Assembly (NCBI GenBank): GCA_963070105.1
Contig: OY718806.1
Coordinates: 4,919,865-4,983,864 of the forward strand
Direction of reading: 5' to 3'
DNA length: 64,000 nucleotides
Origin: Litomosoides sigmodontis
Taxonomy: Eukaryota > Nematoda > Chromadorea > Rhabditida > Onchocercidae
A program made the translations under genes and the position numbers. Below, piece by piece: positions 52,849 to 64,000 of the stretch (its first letter is position 1; every line of letters begins with the position of its first letter). The notes below the pieces were generated by a model. The model was not told the DNA's origin and did not search any database. It was given only the letters and a program-made list of their open reading frames with translations.

Positions 52849-53380
52849 TCGACAGCTACGAACAATCATTCAAACCAATCGATGCCATTTCAAATATTCG
52901 TCAACCTTCATTACTTATTTCATTCTAGATAATCTTCGTTCTTTCTCTTGCCTTCTGATCTAAGCCTGAGCAATTAATTCACTTCTTGGCTCAAACCGGG
53001 TGGTAGTAATCAATTAGCACTTGCATTTTCTCCTTGTATAATATGTATTCTCATTCTCATACTTTGACATTGTCTGCCACTTATTAATCTTGTAGCGGAA
53101 TCAAAATTAGGAAGATTTCTTCCAATGCTCGTAGAAGCAGTTTTGTAACGTTCAAAGCACAAGTCTAGCGGTTCATTCCAATACAGCGTGCTTGAGACCT
53201 CTTTGTTGTCGTGTATCACATTTATAAAAGTGTTCTCATCCACTCTCTGAGCATACTCGACGAATGAATTAATGATTTTTCAGATCATTTTGAATGTATG
53301 CGTAAGAAGCTGCATTGTTTGTCAACAGTGAATTACTTTATTGGAGTTTTGAGGATTAAAACGAATGAATAAATATTTGC
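48813..53380. other. 4.6-kb region with no supportable gene
   Basis: Contains the kinase 3' UTR, a GA-rich patch near 51813-51847 and a (CA)n tract at 52778-52842. Frames of 60-80 codons (for example 50979-51224 plus, 53010-53243 minus) show no motif. No transposase or RNA gene was recognised. Confidence 0.5.
52778..52842 (+). repeat. (CA)n microsatellite, about 32 units
   Basis: Uninterrupted CA dinucleotides. The poly His-Thr frame over it is an artefact. Confidence 0.95.
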
Positions 53381-56300
53381 ATGATGGATGGAAATAAGGA
53401 TGGACAGTGTGCACAAATATGTCTAATTCTCTATACTGTATTCTTCTGGGTAAATTACCTTAAATAATAAATTAGGCAACACAAGTCAAAATCTCTCTCC
53501 CTCATTTAATATTGATATGATAATCTGTGATTTTTGATAGATTACTGTCAAAGATGAAGGTTTATTCACTGTTTACTTTGTATAGGCGGATAAAGACGTA
53601 CGGATTTATTGCCACACACTACTAAGTTTACGTTTTACAGCTTACTGGACTGGCACAGATATTTTTATCGTTGTGGATACTGCTAGATCCACATCATAAT
53701 TATATCCTCGATTTAGTCGATTTCTCCGACGACGATCCATTACTTCGTGAGGCTATTTATCTGGCTCTTGTTAGCGGTTCTGCCACAGTGATAATTGGTT
53801 TTATTGGTTGCTGTGGTACGGTCAAAAAATCGATATGTTTGCTTCTTACTGTTCGTTCTCTTTTTCCCAATTTAAAATTCATTTATAAAGCACCTGCATA
53901 GGGTTAATTTTTAGACATAAATATTTTACAAAACCGTTGAACTTGATTTAGTATTTCAACATAAAGTTGCATAAACCGCAGAATACCGGATTAACATCCT
54001 TTTGTATTCTGAAACGCATAGTTCTGTCAGATGCATTTCCATGACAATCACTAGTTCTGTAACGTATCTAACTGATAGGTTGGAAATATATAGATTAATT
54101 GCAAAAGTGGTACCGCACTTTGCAGAATTTTTTCAGTTCGTGATCTGTTTACTCATAATATTTTTTGCTGATATAACGATCGCTTGGCTGGCGTTGTTGT
54201 ACCGTAGTAAGGTGAGTGATTTAGATTTTGGTGTCTTCAATAAAGTTCGAAATTTGTTATATGTAATAAGGTGTAAATTGCAGTTTGTTGGCAATAAGCT
54301 TAATGTGTATTTAACAAAGCTAACACACGATCAGTATTATCGTCTTTATTGGGTCACACCACTCATCGATGTCATCCAATATTATGTAACTTTTATTTAA
54401 ATTTAACTTTTGTTAATTTAATATTTATAATAATTAATAACAGCACGACTACCCGATTTACACTATTCCAGCGACCTAATTTTGCGAGAAGCTGTAAAAT
54501 TTTTGTTTTTTTTTCTTCTTCGGTGAAAACCTGAAAGACATGTGGATCACATGGAAGAGTGCAAGCGTTATTGCGAACTATGTAATCTTATTTATCAGGG
54601 ATATAGAATAATGTTGGTAATGAGTGACATAAATTCTCAGGCTATTTCAGTTCAATCTCAATTTGTGTAGTGCTTTGGAAGGATTTGATCCAATTATTTT
54701 TATTTCAATTCCGTCACTTATATGCATGTGAAACCCCATTCATTAATGCTTTTTAATATTGTACAATGCATCGTATTGGAAAGTGAAGTGTTGTATTAGC
54801 CTTTCATCGTTGCGGAGGGAAATTTCTAAGCATCTTATTCCAAACCGTTTACTTTATTACTTTCTGATCTAGTATTTAGAAAACTTCTAATCACAGCTGC
54901 TCAAATGAGTATTTATTTAACTACATATTATATTAAACTGTTGAATACATCTTTTATGAAATTTTAGAAAGAGAACAATGAAGTCGGTTAAGGTTCTTAA
55001 GAAATTGTGAAAATATAATCTTTTGTTGTGAAGTGTTTTATTTTTTAATAGGTATAGGAAGCTCCCGAGTTATACATCATTCAAATTTTCATGTGGAATT
55101 CATACAGCATTTTAGTTTTTGACAAGTGATTTTGACCAGAAATTGCAATCGCTGATAAGAGAAAGTTACGGTATTAACCCGAGCATCGAATACAATGCCA
55201 AAATAATGTCACTCATTGATAGACTACAGTTTAATGTTAGTTATATTTTCCTCATTAAAATTTAAATAGCAGTGAGTTTAACTAATACTGAATTGCTTAT
55301 ACTGATGACACTTACATTGAGATGATATATGAACAGCTCAGGATTTTTAACTTGCAGTGATTTCTAGGAGCAGTGTTGTGGTTCAGTGGATTACAGAGAG
55401 TGGGGCAGCAGTCGCTGGCGTATATCCTACTGGAGAGGTGTCGAATTACTGCAACAGCAATCACAATTCAATTTTGATGTCGTGCCAAGTACATGCTGTG
55501 TGCAGCTGACTGGCGCAACACCGATGCATCCTATTGCAAGAAGTTTAGCACGCTGTCAGCAGTATCAAGCTGATAAATTGTGGAGACATCAAACGGTATT
55601 CTAATATTGGTAGTAAAGTGCCCTATGTGGAGTTTCTTATACTGAAGTATCTTAAAGAATGTAATATTTCAATTTTAATTGAAATTATCCTTGAGACAGA
55701 CATAACGCATCCTAAAATTCAAATTTTTTTGATAAAAGTTTTTTGCTTTGTTAGAAGACATACAAATCAGTCTTTACAAACTATCAAGATTGTTTACTGC
55801 ATGAAACCTCAATTTTTTTGAATTGTCAAATAAAATTAAATGGTTAAAATTAAGGGAAATAATAATAGTCGATATTTTTGTTCTCGTTTCGTTTATGCTT
55901 TCATTTTCTTAATTTACAAATTATTTTCCTGAAGTAGTCCATGTTACAAGATGTTTTGCGACAGCATTGTACTTAGGAAATAATGAAACGGATATGCGAA
56001 ATTAACGGTTTGTATGTATACTGATATGCGCTATTTTGTTTTTGCTGCTGTTTGCCACTGCATCCTCTAATTCAAAAATGTTCCGTTTTCTAATTATAAC
56101 TCCTTATTTTGCCTTTGTCCTGCATTTTTGAAGTGGTATGTTTCTTATTATCTAAGTTACGATCATGATTGCTTCTGCTTCTTTAATCCATAAGTTAAGC
56201 TATACTGTGAAGCTTCTTGCAAAGCAGGACCTTGTCGCAACTAGCTTCTACTGGTAGGTATGACTAAAAAATGTTTGGGGCGAAGTTATGAATAATGAAT

Positions 56301-58754
56301 TTTTAGGTAGATAGTTTATAAATTATGTAAATAATTTTGATATAAATTAACTGACTGAAGTGTCTAACATGCCATTGCAAACGTATTTATGTTGATTGTT
56401 ATACTTATGAATGGCATGTTCTTCCAGCAACAGTGTTGTGGTGCTACCGGTCCCCATAATTATTATGATTCATTTTGGTACAAAACTAATACAGAGCGTG
56501 GTACCATATCATTTATACCCCAGTCGTGTTGCAAACAAATTCAAGGAGAAGGAACCTGGTTGAAAAAACCAGTTGATTCATTGTGCACATCATATAACTA
56601 CTACACTTCTGCTTTCAATAGTTCTGTTAATGTTCAGGTATGATGCTTGTGTCATTTTTTTTTATATTTTTGAGTTTAGAAGAGATTACGGTTTTCGTTT
56701 ACAACTACATGTAACAGATAAGCTTATTATAACATCATAATTTCATTACCACAAAAATACTTTCGTTTTAGAGCCTTGTAATTTTTTGAATTAAAAACAT
56801 ATCCTTGCTTCAAAATTATTCAGTTATTTTTCGTAGTCATTAAAATATATTAGAAATACATTGCTATAGTTTTCAAATGGAAAACGTATTTGTGCAGTTT
56901 CGTAGGTGTTGGAAGTTAGTGATAATTGAACATTTCAACATGATCAGTATGGCCAAACGATAATGGGGAACAGTTGGAACCTATGTATGCTAGATATATT
57001 ATGCTGAAGTCAAGCAATGAACTGCACTGAAAGAATTAGATCAGCAGAACCATTTTCATAGTTTCGCGATTAAGAAAACTAGTTCGATTTCGAGTTGGCG
57101 AATCAAAAAGAGATGCTCCGTAGAACATTAAGATATCTACTAATGTGAAATCTGGAATAATAATTACAGCGTGCTAATCAATTAGGATTAATTGCGGTGG
57201 CGAAAGAAAAGATCGTATTTGAGACTGTGATGGTTAAAGAAAGTGAGTGAAGACAGCGACAATAGAAAGATTTAAAATAGTCGTCTAATTATAACTCATT
57301 TTGTCTTTAACAGTTAATACATTGCCTGACCATTTTCGTGATAGAGGAGAGTTTCCCACGAAAAAGACTGACCATAATGAAAAGAAAATTGGGGAGTAAA
57401 AGGGGACTACACGAATCAGAAAACACATGCTAGGATTGCATGAACAGGTAAACGAGAACTGCTGCGTGGATATTAACGCAAGAAGGATGAAATACGGAGA
57501 ACATAGAGTTATTTGTTTAAAATGCCGAGTAGGTTAAGCTTTAAATGCAGTGCAGTAAGTTCCAACAGTATGAAATGATTGGTCGTTTGCTAGAAGTTAT
57601 TTTTGATAATTATGAAAATAAACAAGCATTCAACAAGCAATAAAGAAAACAATGGCGCATATTACAACAAATTTGATTTCTCCCCGTGATGGTCTCATTA
57701 CATTTTATTAAAGATGGCACATAGCAACGATGATGAAAAGTTTTGGAGTTAATAAAATATTTTAAGGCTAGTAGTCCATGTTGCCCAAGAGCAATCACCA
57801 ACAGCTAACAGTTTGATGCTATCTTTATTCGTATAGATGGGCCAGGAGATTAATGTGTACCAATAGCTTACTCATTAATCTCTTGGTCGATTTCTAACAA
57901 CACCGTGCTTAAGATAGGATTTTCAGGTAATAAGGAATTACCTTAAGCTTAACTTTAATCTTAACCTTAATAAATTAGGCCATTTATTCCTTCTTTGCGT
58001 TCTATCGTGTGTTAATCGCACTTCTTTATTGCAATCAGTTTATGAATGGTTTTGTCGTTTATTTTTCCTGCTCTACGTTTTGTTTAATGAGAACCGCATC
58101 GTGGTACACAACCGTTTGTACATTCAGTTCATCTTTTAACCATTTATCACTTTCCACAGTCATACATCATTGATATCCTATAAGTGTTGTTAATCGCACG
58201 GAAGATAATGATACTTATGTTCGGTATTGTATAGACGAAAAAAGTTGTAATAATTTAAAGATATAATGAGTCAGTGAAAGGTTATTCAAAAGTAGTCCAT
58301 TCTTCTTGTCCCATGCACCAGGTTCTTGATTAATTTTGTAAAGGGATTTTAAATTAAGGTCAAAACTAATAAAATGGTTTTGGTAATTTGCATTTTTTGC
58401 TTGATTTTTTGGAATTTTAGGGTTGTCATGGAAAGCTGTTGAACTGGTTAACTGTCCAGACAATTATACTTGTTTCTGTTGGTTTATCGTTTGCAGCGTT
58501 TCAGGTGTGCTTGATTTGATTCTATTTAAACTAATGAATCTCATAAGTTCAAACATGCAAAACTTTTTTAAAAGCTTTTTTTTGCAACTGCTTTTTTAAA
58601 AATATCCTTCCTTCTGTAGGATGATGAAATAATCGAAAGAAATCAAATAAAGTTGAAAACTTACGGCTAGAAAACATTTCAGCTTATTGGAATTTGCATC
58701 GCCTTATCGTTGTCGCAACATCTGCACGACCTCCACTTCTGCATTACAGTATGA
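53381..58754 (+). CDS. Tetraspanin with two alternative large-loop exons
   Basis: Four-pass membrane organiser. Exons: 53381-53449, 53641-53850, 54137-54211, 55140-55235, then 55368-55595 (A) and/or 56428-56637 (B), then 58421-58504, 58683-58754; all junctions are phase 0. With one loop exon the protein is 277 (A) or 271 aa (B), normal tetraspanin size; with both it would be 347 aa. TM1 spans exons 1-2; TM2 has IIGFIGCCGTVKKS; TM3 is exon 3 (ICLLIIFFADITIAWLALLY); TM4 spans the last two exons. Exon A has QCCG, STCC and one more Cys; exon B has QQCCG, QSCC and one more Cys; the sixth loop Cys (GC) is in the next exon. The stop in the last exon lies in GTATGA, so a further 3' exon is not excluded. 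The subfamily was not assigned. Confidence 0.93.
57842..57886. repeat. 14-bp inverted repeat in tetraspanin intron
   Basis: CCAGGAGATTAATG (57842-57855) and CATTAATCTCTTGG (57873-57886) pair at 13 of 14 positions across 17 bases. It lies in the intron between loop exon B and the TM4 exon, where splicing control elements could be expected. Confidence 0.75.
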
Positions 58755-59193
58755 TCGATCCACTCATTTTCGCCCACATTTCGCACACAAAATTTCCTTT
58801 CTGATATATTTATTTCATAAGAAGTCTATGTTATTCCGATCGGTCTTAAAGTTTTTCACTGTTTGTTGTAAAGAATGGCAATGTTTCAATGAAATCCAGA
58901 GTTGTTTCATTGTTGAGAGACACCATTTACCACGACATTTGCATATTACTTGCCCATTAAAAAACGCCGCATGATCTTGAAATGCCACTGCTACATAAAG
59001 CAGCTCTAGCGTATCCTGCTCCTACTGATCTTCAAGTAATTTGTTTTCTGCATCGTTTCCGTTAATTAGTCGGCGTGGTTGTACGGAATATCTCAAACTG
59101 AGACCAGTATGTGTGGGACTTCGTGTTATTCCACCGTCGTGAGCTAATGTTTTCGTAATTGTTCCTGTGGAATAGCGCTAACTGTCTTGTAAC
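58755..59193. other. Intergenic sequence after the tetraspanin
   Basis: Tetraspanin 3' UTR and spacer. A small hairpin GCGCTAA...TTAGCGC lies at about 59175-59200. No coding exon is supported. Confidence 0.4.
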
Positions 59194-59391
59194 TTAGCGC
59201 CTGAGCAAGAAGTGGGGTTCCCCGGATGTTGTTAGTCTTTTAGAACTTAGTTGGACACAAATTGCAAGCAATGTGGCCTCGGAAATGGCAGAAGATACGA
59301 TAAGATTTGCATTTTGAAACAAGCGTGAAAAAGCGGGAAAACCCGGTGTGTCAGTATCTGCTGTATTGGACTTGGAAGTCCTGCTGTTCAT
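59194..59391 (-). CDS. Possible small hypothetical protein (65 aa)
   Basis: A complete 65-codon frame whose ATG directly follows an acceptor-like CACTTCAACAG on the minus strand. Its codons are GC-richer than the surroundings. The central part is moderately hydrophobic (NLIVSSAISEATLLAICVQL), the ends are polar and basic. It would be divergent from the TPR gene, with 147 bp between start codons. No family is recognised, and it could equally be chance; more exons may exist. Confidence 0.27.
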   Translation of the reverse strand: MNSRTSKSNTADTDTPGFPAFSRLFQNANLIVSSAISEATLLAICVQLSSKRLTTSGEPHFLLRR

Positions 59392-59538
59392 CTGTTGAAG
59401 TGTGCGCCGGTCTAATTTGTTTTAATGAAGAAAAGACTAGTTAAGGTAAAAAAGATGTCATAAAGGTCGATGATCCTTAATCGCTGTTACAGATTTCGCA
59501 ATACTCGGAGTATTCGGGATATTCGCAATATATGTAAT

Positions 59539-62500
59539 ATGGTTAAGAGAAAGAAGCATCAGAAAAAAGTCGCTGAGGTCACTGACAAAAGTGTCGTTGC
59601 GCAAAGAGTACAACCGGAAACACGAAATGTACTCAGCGTCGACAACGCAGGATCGCAATTTAAGGTGCAGCATATGAGCGATCCTATCCTATTATGGCGT
59701 AAATCGAAAATCGAACATATCGACCGAACGCGAATAGGAAAGAATAATGAATCATCGAGCAAACGTAAGACGACATTTTTCTTGTAACATTAGTAACACT
59801 TTTGTAGTAATAAATAGAAGTTACAGGTGTGCTTAGTAGTTAACGAGAGAAACATTATTACAACTGTTAAAGTTGGCGTTCTTAATCACGTGTTTGAAAA
59901 TATTTCGTAGAAGGGCACATGTTGCTTATCAAACTTGGCGTTCTTTAACGTGACTCACATTTTTAGAGGGCCTGCATGAATCGAATCCATACTTTTAGAA
60001 TAAGAAAACTAACTGTTTAAGCCATTTGGCAGATTAGATGGACAGATCTTATAGTGCCTATTCAGTAAAATGGTAAGAGTTGATTTTTTGCTGTATTAAA
60101 TACTTCAGCATGTTTCATTACTTATCAAAAATGAAGGAAAAAACGTGTTAAGAGATTAAGGAATCTACTTTGTGATGAAATACCTAGCAAATCACACAGT
60201 GATCACTCACATTTCATTAAAACATTTTGCTTTTTCCGTTCGCTGAAATTAATGTAACGTAGTAATAATTTTTAAAGTAATACAGCGATCTGTTCAGTTG
60301 CAAGTGTTAAAAAATGTTTTTTAGATTTCGAAAAAAAAGTCTGAACATACACGAATGTTGTAGGGGACGTGAACTGAAGTACAAACTTTTAACAAGAGTA
60401 ATAAATTGTTTAAATATTTCAGGTAAAAAATTTAGAAATCATAAACGGTTGGCAGCTGATTACCATCGTAAAGGTGATGAAAAGTTTCTGAACGAAAATT
60501 ATCGTGAAGCTTATACTGATTTCTTATCCGCGATGAAGATACTGGGCGAGCACGGGAATATAGCTAATGAATTTGGAAGAGATATGAAAATGATGCGAAT
60601 GTGCCAAGATAAATGTTGTATTTGTTTCTGGACACTCTATAAGATGGAAGAAAATCAGGTTCACTTTTGAGAATCTTTATCAAAAAAAAACAATTAGAAT
60701 TACGCTGGTTTTTATCTGTCATCATTATTGCGGAAGATGCTTGCACTCACATGATTTCAATTTTAATTTTTTTTCAGCAAAGTTTTTTCAACAAAATAAC
60801 AAAATCTGCCAATTATTAACAACTAACGAAATTCTTACAAGCATTTTTTAAATTAATGTACTTTTTAGGATTTCCTTGCACGATGTTTTCATTGCTACGA
60901 GCAGTTGATTGAAAAAGATCCCTTGCATGCTTTCTGGTACAAAAGACGAGCAACACTTTTGCACGATGATTATCAAAACCCTATATCAGCTTATAAAGGT
61001 CAGCTCATTTCTCATATTAAGTTATTTATTGCCTTATGTAGGCCTTGACGTTCTGTCTCTGACTAATATGTGACAGACTTTCCAATTTGCTTTGAAGTCA
61101 ACAAGGCACACCTGCCAGTGCCGTAATACGCCGTAATATCACTCTGCAGGCTGGATTTCATTCCATTTATCATACTGATGAGAGGTATTAAAGTATTAGG
61201 AAATTACTGGACTTAGAAATCAATTTCAATATCTAATTGCTTTATTAGATTTCGTGATATTTGCGGCACTGATGGAGGATTACCATTTGACATTGACAAA
61301 GGAGGAAGTGCGAGAAATCAGAAAGTGTTATGATGAAGTAAAGGAGTTGGCATGGTTGTTAGAAAAGGACAAAGTAAACCTCACTTTTTGATACGACATA
61401 TTAAATTATAGTTATTACTAAAAATTTTACAGTATTAGGAATGTATCACCGCGCGAGCGTTTACGCGTGCATTGAATGAGAGCCATTTTCAGAAATAACA
61501 CTCCCATAGGTTTGACTTCTCAAGATTTTGGACGTAACTAAGCGTACCGAGCCATGTAATCATTCTTATTTATGAAAGTGATAAAAAATAACCGAACATT
61601 GAAAACGGAGATTTACGGAGAACATTCACATGCATTAAATTTAGTTGCTGATTAATAGCTTAATTCTCTCTCGTCCCAAGTAGAAACATTTACAATTTAG
61701 CTTTTCATTATCGAATTTTTTTGAATATTTTCGCCGTCCGCAGTGTTTCTTTATCTTGGAACGAGCAATTTTTGTTATAACAAAGTTTCAAGATGAAGGA
61801 ATATAAATGATTGCATTGTTGCATAGTCAAAGAAGTCATGTAATTTAGGTGAAGGCCAAAAAGCCTTCCCTAACTTCGGACTGGATAAATTTATGGGCTC
61901 TGTGTCCATGTGACGATATACTACTTCAAGATTTGTTATCTGTTCGTGAAGAAGGAAAAAATCCTCAGCAAAAATCCGCACTTATTGACAGGTTGCATTT
62001 TTAATTTTATTTCTCTAATTTCAAAGTATATTTCAATGATGTATTCAAGTAGATGCTTTAGATGAAATGACCATCAGAAATGGCTATCCATTTAACGACC
62101 TTCCGACTGTAATGTTACACATGTCTTTATCATGTTATTTTTGGATGACAGTTCTAATGTATAATAATTAGGCTGATTTTTGCTAATCTGGATAGGCTAT
62201 AATAAAATGTTACTTTCTTCAATGATCAAATTTCTGTCAGATTATCTTACAGTTTGGTATTTATACAAACGGCTGTGCTAATTTTGTTTACAATCACAGA
62301 AATTTAACAAATTGATATTTTAATAATTTTTGCATTCACTTTTTTTTTTCTCACGTGCATATATATATAATTATCTGTAGTGGTGAGAGATTTTCAATGT
62401 GATATATTATTTTTGTCAGATTCCAGTGAGATTATTTAAATCACTATACTTTCCCTCTTGTACTTGTATGATTGCAGTGCTTACAAGGATGCTTTGAAGC

Positions 62501-64000
62501 ACACTGTTCGAGGATACCATAATATGGCTGTTGATACGTTACTTGAAGCATACGCAGAAGGTCAAGGAATTTATAGATGTGAAGCATTATTGCTGCTCGC
62601 CTTGATACATTCGCAATTAGAGAACAGAGAGGTGAAGGCATTCCAAATACATTATCTTAAATTAAAACGAAGTTTTTGGAACTTTTATCTTCTCCATACT
62701 ATTAAAATATGAGTGATGACCGGCATATATACATAATAGCTTGTTTTGATTGTTGATAGCTGGTAGTTTTTTCATATGTTCCCATTTATATGTGAGCAAA
62801 AATTTTGAAAGGATTTAATGGCGTAAATTTAAGGCTGACCATTATTTGAATACATTCATAAGTATTTGGGATGTTGATCAGTGCGAGGCACCGCTTCCTC
62901 GACGAAAACAAATTTTTATGCGATATATAAGCTTATCGCACGCTGTGTCATCAACTCCTTTTCAGTAAGTGAAGTAAATGCAACTACTTGATATTAACAT
63001 AAAAAAATGGTTTTGTTTTCGAAATCCAAAACGTCGAAGCTTACTTTTTTATACGAAATGGATGTAAGCTTATTTATTTCTATGCAACTGAATTAAGGGG
63101 CAGAAAGCTTCTCATGCAGTGCGCTTATTCCAAAAATTTGTTATAAATATCACTTTCTTGTCAATAGTATTTTTATTCTGTTCAGAATCGATTTAAATCA
63201 CGGCATTTTAATGATGTGGTTCGTAAACATAGCTAAGGTTACACCAACTATAATGTTTTTTTTTAAAGGAATTTGGACTTATCAATGTTCTCTGCCGAGG
63301 AACAAGTACACTTTTATACACAGGTAGCACTAACAGCAATCTTAAGCCTCAAAATTTTGTGTACTCCAAAAGCAATGCGGCTGGAGATGAATGAATGGAA
63401 TTTGACTAAGTTAAAGATTATAAAAAATTCATGCGATCGAGGCATTAAAGTTGACAAGAAATCTCTGCATGTTCGGTAAGTTCAATAAGCTTCAGCTATT
63501 GATTATGTCGACCACGTTTTAACAGGAAAATGGTTATGCATCCGCGTCCTCAATTAATAAAATGTTTGCATGATTTCTTGTATCACCTTCACAGGTTTCG
63601 ACTTGTGGTTGCTTGGTGATTGAAATTAAATGAATGTCCTGTTAATTTGATGTGAAGTACAATTATTTTAGTATGCTGAGAGAATATGCGGTGATGGAGA
63701 TAACAAAAATTGATAGCGCAGGCAAAAATTGTAACAGCGCATTGACTTTATTTATAACAATAAGTAAAGGAATTCATCGCCAATTAAAGCCTGAATACCA
63801 CTCTTTTGCTTTATGGTGTTTTTTTTCTGTAAGTATCATTGATTTTTAACTTCCTTTAATGATTAAATAATTCATTCCTTCATAAATTACACCACCTGAC
63901 AACATTTTTATACTATGAGCATGCTAAGTGTTTCTAGGCTCATTTCGCTAACCAAGGTATCGCTGCAGCGGTAAAATATGGTTTGGATTTGCAGAAATAT
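59539..64000 (+). CDS. TPR-containing protein of unknown identity (5' part; runs off window)
   Basis: Exons 59539-59764, 60423-60658, 60869-60998, 61249-61373, 61849-61991, 62478-62631, 62834-62964, 63269-63475, 63672-63828 and 63938 to the window end join in frame to 524 codons without a stop. The start follows a GCTGTTACAG acceptor (ending 59492) by 46 nt. The N-terminus is Lys-rich (MVKRKKHQKK). Around residues 80-110 ADYHRKGDEKFLNENYREAY is a tetratricopeptide-like helix pair, followed by KDPLHAFWYKRRATLLHDD, a second TPR-like unit. Later exons are helical with no named domain. The first exon was linked to the second because both the donor (AAAC|GTAAGA) and the acceptor are phase 1; an ATG-opened frame at 60314 is an alternative start. 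Some acceptors end in AAG. I cannot name the orthologue. Confidence 0.74.

Noticed and set aside
59970..60045. Minus-strand tRNA-like match (A-box-like TGCCAAATGGC and B-box-like GGATTCGATTC)
   Set aside because: The T stem pairs only with wobbles and a shifted loop, and no acceptor stem complements the 3' end. Not a functional tRNA.
61150..61190. Possible extra TPR-gene exon after CTCTGCAG
   Set aside because: In the phase required by the upstream exon it meets a stop, and using it would also truncate the following exon.

Overview
The window is AT-rich animal nuclear DNA with intron-rich genes, many short introns, introns that mostly end in TTTNAG, and likely trans-splice acceptors (TTTCAG-like) a few bases before start codons. 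Together with the protein families and the adjacent pair nog-1/rrp-8, this points to a nematode, most likely an AT-rich parasitic (filaria-like) species. The species call is inference; the gene families are read directly from conserved residues. There are no bacterial features, CRISPR arrays, rRNAs or convincing tRNAs.

Layout. 1-6.2 kb is largely non-coding, with one possible minus-strand first exon (1409-1690) and a perfect hairpin at 308-346. 6.2-12.3 kb holds two ribosome-biogenesis genes in tandem: NOG1/GTPBP4 (13 exons) and RRP8 (7 exons), probably co-expressed. 12.3-14.5 kb holds a (CA)n tract and a 101-bp near-perfect foldback. 14.5-18.6 kb holds two convergent homeobox genes: an NK-2/tinman-type gene (+) and a TLX/Hox11-type gene (-) with an eh1 Groucho-binding motif. 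18.6-25.9 kb shows no supportable gene. 26.0-29.2 kb is the AP-2 clathrin adaptor mu subunit (435 aa, 12 exons). 30.4-34.6 kb is a two-pore-domain (TWK) potassium channel. 34.6-39.1 kb is empty. 39.1-42.1 kb (-) is a tubulin cofactor E-like gene (TBCEL/coel-1). 42.1-46.1 kb has a triplet repeat and a perfect inverted repeat but no gene. 46.1-48.8 kb is a ULK3-type kinase with two MIT domains. 48.8-53.4 kb is empty apart from a (CA)n tract. 53.4-58.8 kb is a tetraspanin with two interchangeable large-loop exons. 59.5-64.0 kb is the 5' part of a TPR-containing gene that runs off the window.

The genes do not form one pathway. NOG1 and RRP8 both act in nucleolar large-subunit assembly. The NK-2/TLX pair looks like a remnant of the ancestral animal NK homeobox cluster (tinman and C15/Tlx are linked in Drosophila). 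Both genes carry a phase-0 intron at exactly the same homeodomain position (12/13). This pair and the duplicated tetraspanin loop exon are the most interesting observations. Exon boundaries were derived by hand from frame, splice consensus and protein-family conservation; no alignment or transcript data were available.
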